A DNA stretch of 7,238 nt from Chloroflexota bacterium (lineage in GTDB: Bacteria > Chloroflexota > Dehalococcoidia > Dehalococcoidales > RBG-16-60-22): the NCBI GenBank assembly GCA_025358235.1, contig JANYKH010000280.1, positions 1-7,238 on the forward strand, given 5' to 3'. The notes under the pieces are model-generated. The model had not been told where the DNA came from. It was given only the letters and a program-made list of their open reading frames with translations, and searched no databases. Shown piece by piece: positions 1 through 6,597 of the stretch. The translations under genes were made by a program, and so were the position numbers. Position 1 is the stretch's first letter. The number at the start of each line of letters is the position of its first letter.

Positions 1-8
1 CGATTGTG

Positions 9-14
9 TATAAT
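9..14 (+). promoter_or_regulatory. Candidate -10 box for leaderless dnaX transcript
   Basis: A perfect TATAAT hexamer ends 7 nt before the dnaX ATG at 22, so a typical start point would fall at about 21-22, on or next to the start codon. No Shine-Dalgarno at useful spacing is present (AAGGG at 15-19 is only 2 nt from the ATG). The -35 region lies outside the window, so this rests on the -10 box and its spacing alone. The MFS gene at 4983 shows the same arrangement. Confidence 0.45.
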
Positions 15-21
15 AAGGGCA

Positions 22-1761
22 ATGGAAGTCTTATACAGAAAGTGGCGTCCGCAGACCCTCACCAGCCTTGTAGGGCAGGATGCTGTAACCAGGACCCTTC
101 TTAACGCCCTTGCTGCCGGCAGCGTATCCCATGCCTATCTGTTTTGCGGGCCGCGCGGCACCGGCAAAACCAGCACTGCCCGTATTCTGGCCAAGGCTCT
201 AAACTGCACGACGACCGGCGGTAAAGGTGAACCGTGTAACACCTGCGAAATGTGCCGTTCCGTGGCGGAAGGCAGGGCGCTTGACATAATCGAGATAGAC
301 GCCGCCAGCAATCGGGGCATCGATGATATCCGCGAACTGCGCGAAAGAGTGGGATATGCCCCTAACATGGCCCGGCGTAAAGTTTATATCATCGATGAAG
401 TCCACATGCTCAGCAAGGACGCCTGTAACGCTCTGCTGAAAACACTTGAAGAGCCTCCCCCCCACGCTGTTTTTATTCTGGCTACTACTGAAGCGCATAA
501 AATTCTGCCGACGATTATTTCACGCTGTCAGCGTTTCGACTTTCGCCGCATTTCTCAGGCAGACGTTATAAACAAGCTGTCCGAAATAGCCACCGGCGAA
601 AACATCAAGGTTGGTCCGGAGACATTGAGACTGATCGCCCGGGCTACCACCGGAAGTTTGCGTGATGCGGAGAATCTGCTGCAACAGCTGATTACGTTTT
701 ACGGGACTGATATTACACTGGCTCAGGCGCAGTCCACCCTCGGCATGACGGGAGATGCCCGCGCCCGTGATATGGTGAAGCATATTTTAGCCCGGGATAT
801 CGCTGCCGGCATCGCAACCATACACAGTGTAGACCGTGACGGCCTGGATATGCGCCACCTCAACCGCGAGTTGGTGGAATACCTCAGGGCTCTGCTCATG
901 ATTAAGGTCGGCTCAAAAGACGCCGTTGATTTAACCAAAGAAGATTTTGAAGATTTGGAAAAGGTAGCCGGGTCGGCCCAGTTGGCTCCGATATTGTATG
1001 CCGTCAAGGCATTCGGTGAATTGGAATCAAGACTGGATGGCAACTCAACGCTGCCCATGGAACTGGCTTTTGTGGACTGTGTTTTACAGGACATTAAACC
1101 CGCAGAAGCAGCCCCCCCTAAGCCCGCTCGTGCCCCACGGGTTGAAAAACACGCGGCGGTAGAGCCGGAAGTTAAGGCTGCCGCGATTATCTCACCGCCC
1201 GCTTCTGCTTCCCCGGTTCCGTTAGCGCCTGTGACAACTCCCCCTGTTGCAGCGGAAAAACCGGCGGCTACAGTTGTTCCTGCAGCGGAAGTTAAACATG
1301 AAATTAAGGCTTCGTCGGCTCCCGTAACGGAAGCCGCGGCGAAATCTGTTACCCCTGTTACTTCCCCGTCTCCAACCGGCGTCATTCCTCCCGCCGTACC
1401 GGCCTCGGAAATAGACCGGTTGCGCCAGACTTGGCCTCAGATAGCCAGGGATTTACCAGCTGAGGTAACCGCCGGCGTGCCTGCCGGAACGATGCGGAGC
1501 GTAGCCAGTCTACTTAACATGGCACGTTTAAAAGCTATTGAAGGCGATACGCTGGTGCTGGCTTTCGGCAATGAAATATTCCGCACGAAGATTGATCAAA
1601 TTGAAAACAAAAAGATAATCGAAAAGGTATTCACTTACCGGCTGGGTAGGCCCGCCCGGGTTCAAACCGTACTAGAAACTGAAACAGCCAAAAAAACTGA
1701 TCACATGATAGACGCAGTAAAAAAATTAGGCGGCGTCCGTGTTAATCCGGAGGATAGATGA
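22..1761 (+). CDS. dnaX: DNA polymerase III subunit gamma/tau (clamp loader ATPase)
   Basis: Motor subunit of the clamp loader that opens the beta sliding clamp and places it on primed DNA, using ATP. Numbered from ATG 22, the 579-residue product has Walker A GPRGTGKTS (43-51), a zinc-binding cysteine set (C62, C72, C75, C78), Walker B and DEVH (121-128), the SRC arginine-finger motif (167-169) and a sensor-2-like GSLRDAENLL (211-220). The collar domain ends near 357. A long Ala/Pro/Val-rich linker (about 358-460) leads to a C-terminal domain (about 462-560), as in tau-type proteins. ATG 22 was chosen because MEVLYRKWRP is the usual family N-terminus; an in-frame TTG at 4 would add six atypical residues. 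No Shine-Dalgarno lies at normal spacing, but TATAAT sits 7 nt before the ATG. The gene leads the ybaB-recR-recO unit. A C7 slippery run at codons 364-366 may give a truncated gamma form. Identity is near certain; the start is likely. Confidence 0.97.
   Translation: MEVLYRKWRPQTLTSLVGQDAVTRTLLNALAAGSVSHAYLFCGPRGTGKTSTARILAKALNCTTTGGKGEPCNTCEMCRSVAEGRALDIIEIDAASNRGIDDIRELRERVGYAPNMARRKVYIIDEVHMLSKDACNALLKTLEEPPPHAVFILATTEAHKILPTIISRCQRFDFRRISQADVINKLSEIATGENIKVGPETLRLIARATTGSLRDAENLLQQLITFYGTDITLAQAQSTLGMTGDARARDMVKHILARDIAAGIATIHSVDRDGLDMRHLNRELVEYLRALLMIKVGSKDAVDLTKEDFEDLEKVAGSAQLAPILYAVKAFGELESRLDGNSTLPMELAFVDCVLQDIKPAEAAPPKPARAPRVEKHAAVEPEVKAAAIISPPASASPVPLAPVTTPPVAAEKPAATVVPAAEVKHEIKASSAPVTEAAAKSVTPVTSPSPTGVIPPAVPASEIDRLRQTWPQIARDLPAEVTAGVPAGTMRSVASLLNMARLKAIEGDTLVLAFGNEIFRTKIDQIENKKIIEKVFTYRLGRPARVQTVLETETAKKTDHMIDAVKKLGGVRVNPEDR
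1113..1142 (+). other. Candidate programmed -1 frameshift / slippage site in dnaX (tau to gamma)
   Basis: A run of seven C at 1112-1118 is read in frame as GCC CCC CCT AAG (A364 P365 P366 K367). This gives the heptamer C CCC CCT at 1113-1119, which fits the X XXY YYZ pattern. After a -1 slip the next codon is TAA (1119-1121), and insertion of one extra C in the mRNA yields the same stop. The product would be 366 residues, containing the ATPase and collar domains but not the linker and C-terminal tau domain. Six bases after the heptamer, 1126-1132 can pair with 1136-1142 (7 bp including two G-U pairs, loop CCC), a normal place for a stimulatory structure. Shortened gamma forms of dnaX made by frameshifting or transcript slippage are established in E. 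coli and Thermus. Use of this site here is inferred. Confidence 0.5.
1749..1753 (+). promoter_or_regulatory. Shine-Dalgarno site for ybaB
   Basis: GGAGG lies inside the last codons of dnaX, 4 nt before the ATG at 1758. It supports this start, which overlaps the dnaX stop, although the spacing is slightly short. A second in-frame ATG at 1773 would have GGAGG 19 nt away, which is too far. Confidence 0.6.
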
Positions 1762-2063
1762 AGAACTTTAATATGGCCCAGGCGCAACAATTGCAGCAGC
1801 GGCTGCTGAAAGCCCAGGAAGATCTGGCATTGCTCAAGGTTGAGGGGAGCGCGGGTGGCGGGGCGGTAAAAGTAATAATGAACGGCCAGCAGACCGTGGA
1901 ATCAATTAAATTAGCCAAAGAAGTCGTCACCCCGGAAGATGTGGAGATGCTGGAAGACCTCATTCTCAGCGCCATTCGCGATGCCGCTAAAAAGTCCCAG
2001 GACGCTGCCGCCAAACAGATGAGCGCCCTTACCGGCGGTCTTAAGATTCCCGGATTAATGTAA
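1758..2063 (+). CDS. ybaB: YbaB/EbfC family nucleoid-associated DNA-binding protein
   Basis: Small dimeric DNA-binding protein of the YbaB/EbfC family, usually encoded between dnaX and recR; its exact role in bacteria is still unsettled (nucleoid association, gene regulation, a possible link to repair). The 101-residue product is close to the family's usual 100-110. It has an N-terminal helix rich in Gln and Leu (about 6-25), the beta region with VEGSAGGGAVKVIMNG (28-43) and IKL (50-52), a helix DVEMLEDLILSAIRDA (61-76), and the family-typical end GGLKIPGL (93-100). Its ATG overlaps the dnaX stop as ATGA, so translation is probably coupled to dnaX. The - strand reading frame that covers it is a shadow. 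Confidence 0.95.
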   Translation: MKNFNMAQAQQLQQRLLKAQEDLALLKVEGSAGGGAVKVIMNGQQTVESIKLAKEVVTPEDVEMLEDLILSAIRDAAKKSQDAAAKQMSALTGGLKIPGLM

Positions 2064-2092
2064 GGATTAAAGAAAAGAAGTTAATATAACAT

Positions 2093-2716
2093 ATGCCTAA
2101 AGAGATTAATACAACCCCGGCTACGGGGGCCATAAACCGGCTTATACAGGAATTCAGCAAGCTCCCAGGTATCGGGCCGAAAAGCGCCCAGCGCATCACT
2201 TATTACTTGCTGCGTTCCGGGCAGGACCAGGCTGTCGCATTAGCTGATGCTATTTCACTGTTAAAGCAAGAAGTGAAGCTTTGCTCGGTTTGCTGCAATG
2301 TTAGCGAGTCAGATCCTTGCCCCATATGCCAGAACGTGAGCAGGGACCGTGCCATGGTATGTATCGTAGAGCAGCCGCAGGACGTGGTCGCGATGGAACA
2401 CACCGCGGTTTTCCGTGGTTTGTACCACATTCTGCACGGCGCGATTTCTCCCACCGAAGGAGTTGGAGCTGATAACATCCGAATCAAGGAACTGCTGGCC
2501 CGTTTGCAGGGCGATTCCATAAAAGAAGTCATTCTAGCCACTAATACGAACATGGAAGGCGAGCAGACCGCCATGTACCTCAGTCGCTTGATAATACCAC
2601 TGGGGATAAAGGTCACCAGGCTGGCGCGCGGGCTGCCCTTCGGTACGGAACTGGAATATGCGGATGACTTCACCCTGAGCAGGGCTATCGAAGGCCGCCA
2701 GGATTTCAGCGGGTAA
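2093..2716 (+). CDS. recR: Recombination mediator protein RecR
   Basis: RecR works with RecO (and often RecF) to displace SSB and load RecA on gapped single-stranded DNA. The 207-residue product matches the family length of about 200. It shows a helix-hairpin-helix motif [11 protein letters not shown] (24-34), a C4 zinc finger (C64, C67, C76, C79, spacing C-x2-C-x8-C-x2-C), and a Toprim domain with [11 protein letters not shown] (92-102; E93 is the likely conserved acid) and [15 protein letters not shown] (149-163). It ends with the usual [16 protein letters not shown] segment followed by LSRAIEGR. A stop lies two codons upstream in frame, so ATG 2093 is the most upstream possible ATG. It has no good Shine-Dalgarno (AGAAG is 12 nt away). 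The gene follows ybaB by 29 nt and precedes recO by 11 nt, consistent with one operon. Confidence 0.97.
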   Translation: MPKEINTTPATGAINRLIQEFSKLPGIGPKSAQRITYYLLRSGQDQAVALADAISLLKQEVKLCSVCCNVSESDPCPICQNVSRDRAMVCIVEQPQDVVAMEHTAVFRGLYHILHGAISPTEGVGADNIRIKELLARLQGDSIKEVILATNTNMEGEQTAMYLSRLIIPLGIKVTRLARGLPFGTELEYADDFTLSRAIEGRQDFSG

Positions 2717-2727
2717 GTCTGACCTAA

Positions 2728-3564
2728 ATGTCGGAATCGCGTACCTATCAGACAGAAGCTGTCATACTTAAGAAGACTAAACTTCGCGAAGCCGACCTCA
2801 TTCTGACCATGTATACGCCGGAGTTCGGCAAGATACAAGGTGTCGCCAAGGGTGTGCGCAAGACTAAAAGCCGCATGGCCGGTCACCTGGAATTACTTAC
2901 CCACAGCCAGATATCGCTGACCCGCGGCCGCAATCTGGACACCATCACCGCCAGTCAGACAGTCAACTCGTTTATGCCTCTTAAAAGCGATCTTTGGCTG
3001 AGTTCCTGCGCCTTGTATTGCACCGAGTTGGTAAACCAGTTTGCTGAGGAAAATCTTGAAGACGAGAGAGTTTTCCGGCTGTTGTTGGAAACACTCAAAC
3101 AACTATGCGATGCCCCAAATAAAGAGCTGGTTTTACACTATTATGAACTCCATTTATTGATAGAAGTGGGATACGGACCACAGCTCAGGGAGTGTGTCAT
3201 TTGCCACGCGCCGTTAACGCCGGTGGTGAACTATTTCTGTGCTCCGGTGGGTGGTATGGTCTGCCCGAATTGCGCTGCCGCCCAGATAGGTGTGCATCCG
3301 CTTTCCATTAATGCTCAGAAAGTACTGCGCTTTTTTCAGGATGCCGGTTGGGAAAAAGCCAATCATCTGAAAATAGACGCAGACCTTTGCCATGAGATAG
3401 AACGGGTAATGAATATTTACCTGGAATACCTGCTGGAAAGGAATGTGAAATCAGCGGATTGGTTGCGTAGCTTGCGGGAAATGAGGCTGAAACCGGTGGC
3501 CGTTCCACCACCACGACCACTGTCCAGTGCGCCGCCTGCTACCCCGACTGAAACGATCCCCTAA
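2728..3564 (+). CDS. recO: DNA repair protein RecO
   Basis: RecO binds SSB and single-stranded DNA, anneals strands, and with RecR loads RecA during gap repair. The 278-residue product begins with an OB-fold (about 8-80; TEAVILKKTKLREADLILTMYTP, then GVRKTKSRMAGHLELL). It continues with an alpha-helical region containing a C4 zinc finger (CVIC 156-159 and CPNC 179-182) and the family segment LEYLLERNVKS (232-242). Residues 257-278 form a proline-rich tail of unknown function that goes beyond the core fold. ATG 2728 is preceded directly by an in-frame TAA, so the start cannot be further upstream; no clear Shine-Dalgarno is seen. The 11-nt gap from recR suggests co-transcription. RecO and RecR side by side fits their known complex; in many bacteria recO sits elsewhere, often beside era. 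Confidence 0.95.
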   Translation: MSESRTYQTEAVILKKTKLREADLILTMYTPEFGKIQGVAKGVRKTKSRMAGHLELLTHSQISLTRGRNLDTITASQTVNSFMPLKSDLWLSSCALYCTELVNQFAEENLEDERVFRLLLETLKQLCDAPNKELVLHYYELHLLIEVGYGPQLRECVICHAPLTPVVNYFCAPVGGMVCPNCAAAQIGVHPLSINAQKVLRFFQDAGWEKANHLKIDADLCHEIERVMNIYLEYLLERNVKSADWLRSLREMRLKPVAVPPPRPLSSAPPATPTETIP

Positions 3565-3570
3565 ACCCGA

Positions 3571-4983
3571 TTAGTGCCCGCCGGGAGCCCCGCCCGGAAT
3601 GTTTTTGCTCTTGCCCCGGGCCAGCGAAGCGAATATCCCCGCGAAACACAGGCAAGAAAACACCACGAAGGCTGTCTTGGCAGCGCGCAAAAACATCGGG
3701 TAGTACTCCGGAGAAATCTGAACCCTGCCAATGTATAGTGCAAACAGCAGGGTCGGAATGCTTATGCTTAACATCTGGCCCAGTGTCCGCATCGTTGACA
3801 GCATGCCGGAAGCCACGCCGAAAAATTTCTTATCTACAGCTCCCATAGCGGCATTGGTGTTGGGTGAGGAGAAAAGCCCGAAGCCAAACCCCAGAATAAG
3901 CAGCGCCATGACGATATACCAGATCGGGGTGCTGTTGCTCAAAAACGTAAATAGTATCAATCCCGTTAGTGTCAGGCACATACCGCCGGTCGCTACAAGG
4001 CGGGGTTCCATCTTATCTGAAAGGCGTCCGGCTATTGGAGAAAGAATCATCATCACTACCGGCTGCGCCAGCAGGATAAGCCCAGCGTGTTCGGCGTTGT
4101 AACCTTTGATATATTGCAGATAAAGGCTTATCAGGAAGCCGGTGCCCACGCTCGTACAATAGTTGATTAGGGCGGCAATATTCGACCATAAGAAGGTCCT
4201 GTTTTTCTTAAATACTTCCAGATTGAGAACGGGGCTTTTTATCCTGTTTTCTATCCACAGGAAGGCACCCAGTCCGATTATCCCCGCAGCAGTAAGCAGC
4301 AGACCATAAAATTCGTTAACAAAAGAGAAGCCGATGATCAGGGCGGAGAGCGAAATACCGTATACTATTGAACCACCGTAATCAAGCTTCTCGCCTTTGG
4401 CCTCTCGCCATTCAAATTTAAGTTTGGTAGTGACCAGGTATATGACCACAAGTCCGATTACGATATTGATATAGAAAATGCTGCGCCAGGTGAGGTATCC
4501 GGTTAAGAAGCCGCCCACCGGCGGGCCGAGAGAACCCCCAAGGTAGATAGCGGCGGCACTTATGCCCAGAGCCTTACCGCGTTCCCCTGGAGGAAACATT
4601 GAAGTGAGAATGGCAATAGCCGTGGCAAATATAGCCGCGCTGCCCAGGCCTTCGACCACACGGAAGGCAATGAACATGAAAGAGGTCCGGGAAAGCGGCA
4701 GCAAAACGCAGGCAATAGTATAAACAATCGTTCCTAGGAGGAACAACTTTTTGCGCCCGTAAATGTCTGCCAACCGTCCAAAGGGCAACAGGAAGATGGC
4801 CGCGGCCAGCAGGTAGCCAGTAGGAATCCAGGAGAGCAGTACCGCGTCCATTGATAATTCTTTGCCAATGGTGGGCAAAGCCACATTCAGAGAGGTCACC
4901 ATGAAGGGAACCAGAAAGTTAGATAATGAGGCCAGGATAAGCGCGACCTTTTTGCTGCTGGCCGCGTCAGGATTTTGGTTCAT
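3571..4983 (-). CDS. MFS transporter, DHA2 (EmrB/QacA-like) 14-TMS family
   Basis: Inner-membrane secondary transporter, most likely a proton-driven exporter of drugs or other small molecules; the substrate cannot be read from sequence. The 470-residue product has about 14 hydrophobic helices (roughly 13-35, 48-68, 78-97, 102-125, 138-160, 166-186, 200-220, 225-243, 265-290, 300-320, 330-350, 354-374, 395-418, 432-455). It has MFS motif A GRLADIYGRKK (69-79), a motif C-like LGGSLGPPVGG (148-158) in helix 5, a degenerate motif A in the second half (GRLSDKMEPR, 319-328), and LNVALP at the end of helix 1. Where many DHA2 pumps carry an Asp in helix 1 (D-x4-NVALP), this one has Met28. It ends in a short Gly/Pro tail. 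The start is ATG 4983 with no Shine-Dalgarno, under a strong-looking promoter. It converges on recO and diverges from lysS, so it is probably transcribed alone. Confidence 0.92.
   Translation of the reverse strand: MNQNPDAASSKKVALILASLSNFLVPFMVTSLNVALPTIGKELSMDAVLLSWIPTGYLLAAAIFLLPFGRLADIYGRKKLFLLGTIVYTIACVLLPLSRTSFMFIAFRVVEGLGSAAIFATAIAILTSMFPPGERGKALGISAAAIYLGGSLGPPVGGFLTGYLTWRSIFYINIVIGLVVIYLVTTKLKFEWREAKGEKLDYGGSIVYGISLSALIIGFSFVNEFYGLLLTAAGIIGLGAFLWIENRIKSPVLNLEVFKKNRTFLWSNIAALINYCTSVGTGFLISLYLQYIKGYNAEHAGLILLAQPVVMMILSPIAGRLSDKMEPRLVATGGMCLTLTGLILFTFLSNSTPIWYIVMALLILGFGFGLFSSPNTNAAMGAVDKKFFGVASGMLSTMRTLGQMLSISIPTLLFALYIGRVQISPEYYPMFLRAAKTAFVVFSCLCFAGIFASLARGKSKNIPGGAPGGH
3581..3606 (+). 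terminator. Weak candidate terminator for the recO transcript
   Basis: On the + strand, CCGGG (3581-3585) can pair with CCCGG (3593-3597) around a 7-nt loop. AATG and five T (3602-3606) follow. The element lies inside the 3' end of the convergent transporter gene, because only 6 nt separate the two stop codons. The stem is short and the T run starts 4 nt after it, so this may be chance. No terminator for the - strand transcript is evident. Confidence 0.25.
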
Positions 4984-4990
4984 ATATTTT

Positions 4991-5021
4991 ATTATATATT
5001 ATTTTGGAAAGAGATTGTCAA
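4991..5021 (-). promoter_or_regulatory. Promoter of the MFS transporter gene, probably leaderless
   Basis: Read on the - strand, a perfect -35 TTGACA (5021-5016) is followed by an AT-rich spacer and TATAAT (4996-4991) at 19 nt. An overlapping TATATA (4998-4993) sits at the ideal 17 nt. Seven bases separate TATAAT from the ATG at 4983, so transcription would start on or within about 3 nt of the start codon. No Shine-Dalgarno exists in the intervening AATAAAATAT-type sequence. The hexamers are seen directly; leaderless use is inferred. Confidence 0.65.
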
Positions 5022-5049
5022 GCGAACCATTAAAACGTCGATTTCGCTT
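5020..5049. repeat. 7-bp inverted repeat, candidate operator between MFS gene and lysS
   Basis: AAGCGAA (5020-5026) and TTCGCTT (5043-5049) are perfect inverted repeats 23 bp apart (start to start), about two helical turns. The left arm overlaps the -35 box of the transporter promoter, where a repressor or activator could act. A TCGATT direct repeat (5038-5043 and 5056-5061) lies in the same stretch. No regulator gene is in the window. Chance is possible at this length. Confidence 0.3.
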
Positions 5050-5066
5050 CAGCCTTCGATTCTCTC

Positions 5067-5096
5067 TTTACCCCCAACTCCGTATTGGCATATAAT
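5067..5096 (+). promoter_or_regulatory. Promoter of lysS-serS
   Basis: A perfect -10 TATAAT (5091-5096) has a -35-like TTTACC (5067-5072, 4 of 6 matches to TTGACA) at 18 nt. The predicted start at about 5103 gives a lysS leader of about 25 nt, too short for a T-box or other riboswitch. The leader contains the six-codon ORF at 5104. This promoter is divergent from the transporter promoter within the same 144-bp gap. Confidence 0.55.
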
Positions 5097-5103
5097 GAGC
5101 AGA

Positions 5104-5124
5104 ATGCTAACGAGTGGGTTATAA
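5104..5124 (+). CDS. Possible leaderless 6-codon upstream ORF before lysS
   Basis: ATG 5104 lies exactly 7 nt after the TATAAT box, the same spacing as the dnaX and transporter starts. The frame encodes MLTSGL and stops at TAA 5122-5124. Three bases later comes the lysS ATG at 5128, in the same reading frame. If the transcript starts at about 5103, this would be a leaderless mini-ORF whose terminating ribosomes could re-initiate on lysS, which has only a weak Shine-Dalgarno-like GAGTGGG (5112-5118). It could equally be chance; there are too few codons to judge coding potential. Confidence 0.25.
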   Translation: MLTSGL

Positions 5125-5127
5125 AGA

Positions 5128-6597
5128 ATGCCAACTAGACTGGATGAACTGACTGAACAGAGAATTCAAAAAATAGCCGCTATACGGGCTAAGGGTGTAG
5201 ATCCTTTCCCCGCCCATTTTCACCGTACCCATACCAACCAGGATGCCGTGACTTTATTGGAGCAGGCCGAAAAAGCCACACCGCTGCAGGATGTCACAGT
5301 CACGGTGGCCGGCCGCATCGTAGCTAACCGCGGTATGGGTAAACTAAGCTTTTTAGATTTGCGGGACGGTACCGGCAAAATGCAGGTGTTATGCCGCAAA
5401 ACGGATCCCTGTTACGAATTGGTTGAATTGCTTGACCTGGGTGATTTCGTCGGGATCCAGGGCAAATTGTTCCGCACCAGGTCCGGCGAGCCTACAATTG
5501 AAGCCCGTGAATTGACCATCCTCACTAAGGCAATCCTGCCCCTACCTGAAAAATGGCATGGACTGGTAGACGTGGAGGTACGCTACCGGCAGCGGTACCT
5601 TGACCTGGTTTCTAACCCGGATATTCAAAAACTGTTCCGGAACCGCAGTAAAACTATCGCCTCAATTAGGGAGACATTAAACAAACGAGGTTATCTGGAA
5701 GTTGAGACACCCGTCCTACAGCCCATCGCCGGGGGCGCCAGCGCCCGTCCTTTCATCACCCACCATAACGCGCTTGATGCCGATTTTTATCTGCGCATTG
5801 CTCTGGAACTGCATTTAAAACGTCTGATTGTCGGCGGGATGGACAAGGTCTACGAACTGGGCCGCATCTTCCGCAATGAAGGCATAGATACCAAGCATAA
5901 CCCGGAATTCACGATGCTGGAAAGTTATGAAGCCTATGCCGATTATTACGATATGATGGAACTCGTCGAGAACCTGGTTAGCAGCGCCGCTTTGGCGGTT
6001 AACGGCAACACGGAAACCGAATTTGAGGGCCATAAGATTAATCTGGCCGCGCCGTGGAAGCGACTTGATTTACGCGAGGCTGTTAAGGAGCACGCCGGTA
6101 TTGACATCATGGACTATCCGGATCAGGTTTCCCTGTATAACCGAATGGTCGAATTGAAGATAGACGCGGACCCGCGGCGCCCATGGGGCAAGCTCGTTGA
6201 CGACCTTATTTCTGCCTATGTCGAGCCCCACCTGATACAGCCTACTTTTCTGGTGGACTACCCCGTGGCCATGTCTCCGCTCGCCAAGAAAAAGCCAGGT
6301 AATGATCAGTTTGTGGAGCGGTTTGAGGCTTTCATCGGTAAGCTGGAAGTAGCCAATGCTTTCTCCGAATTGAACGATCCCATCGATCAGCGGGCCCGTT
6401 TCGAAGAACAAATAAAGGAAAAAGATGCTGAAGGTCCATCCGCTCTGGATGAGGACTTCCTGGTGGCTATCGAACACGGCATGCCACCTACAGGTGGGCT
6501 GGGAGTGGGCATAGACCGCATCGTCATGCTGCTAACCGGCCAACCGTCAATTCGTGAAGTGATTCTCTTCCCCCAGATGAGGGAAAAAGGTCAATAA
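5128..6597 (+). CDS. lysS: Lysyl-tRNA synthetase, class II
   Basis: Charges tRNA-Lys with lysine using ATP, in the cytoplasm. The 489-residue product has the bacterial class IIb layout: an N-terminal OB-fold anticodon-binding domain (about 55-135; [23 protein letters not shown]), then [10 protein letters not shown] (151-160) leading into the catalytic domain. Motif 1 is around [10 protein letters not shown] (190-199), followed by GGASARPF (202-209). Motif 2 is [13 protein letters not shown] (242-254) with HNPEFTMLE (257-265), then AFSELNDP (411-418). Motif 3 is [15 protein letters not shown] (456-470), with the usual end [11 protein letters not shown]. Length is normal for LysS and all motifs are intact. 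ATG 5128 gives a normal N-terminus and is preceded in frame by the TAA of the mini-ORF. serS follows at 11 nt, suggesting a two-gene synthetase unit from the promoter at 5067-5096. Confidence 0.97.
   Translation: MPTRLDELTEQRIQKIAAIRAKGVDPFPAHFHRTHTNQDAVTLLEQAEKATPLQDVTVTVAGRIVANRGMGKLSFLDLRDGTGKMQVLCRKTDPCYELVELLDLGDFVGIQGKLFRTRSGEPTIEARELTILTKAILPLPEKWHGLVDVEVRYRQRYLDLVSNPDIQKLFRNRSKTIASIRETLNKRGYLEVETPVLQPIAGGASARPFITHHNALDADFYLRIALELHLKRLIVGGMDKVYELGRIFRNEGIDTKHNPEFTMLESYEAYADYYDMMELVENLVSSAALAVNGNTETEFEGHKINLAAPWKRLDLREAVKEHAGIDIMDYPDQVSLYNRMVELKIDADPRRPWGKLVDDLISAYVEPHLIQPTFLVDYPVAMSPLAKKKPGNDQFVERFEAFIGKLEVANAFSELNDPIDQRARFEEQIKEKDAEGPSALDEDFLVAIEHGMPPTGGLGVGIDRIVMLLTGQPSIREVILFPQMREKGQ

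Noticed and set aside
4..21. Upstream TTG start for dnaX
   Set aside because: Adds six residues not typical of DnaX, and it overlaps the -10-like box; MEVLYRKWRP from ATG 22 is the family N-terminus.
454..463. C7 run inside the Pro-Pro-Pro codons of the DnaX EEPPPH motif
   Set aside because: The heptamer in frame is T CCC CCC, not X XXY YYZ, and a shift would destroy the ATPase domain; explained by conserved prolines.
723..1385. 220-aa - strand open frame opposite dnaX
   Set aside because: Low-complexity Ala/Gly/Thr/Ser mirror of the Ala/Pro-rich linker; no family resemblance and fully inside a certain gene.
1690..1725. Two A7 runs near the dnaX 3' end (1690-1696 and 1719-1725), like known dnaX slippage runs
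   Set aside because: They lie in the last 25 codons, so slippage would remove only the extreme C-terminus and not make a gamma-type protein; the first run's frame (C AAA AAA) is also a poor -1 heptamer.
2082..2092. TAATAT/TATAAC just before recR as a -10 box
   Set aside because: Only 2-5 nt from the ATG and no -35 at proper distance; recR is better explained as an operon gene with a poor ribosome-binding site.
2203..2886. 227-aa - strand open frame across the recR-recO junction
   Set aside because: Antisense shadow of two well-recognised genes with no domain-like features.
3495..3529. Short hairpins at the recO 3' end (GGTGG/CCACC and CACTG/CAGTG)
   Set aside because: No T run follows on either strand, so they are not credible terminators.
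3731..4102. 123-aa + strand open frame inside the transporter gene
   Set aside because: Antisense to a clear MFS transporter; no motif or ribosome-binding signal.
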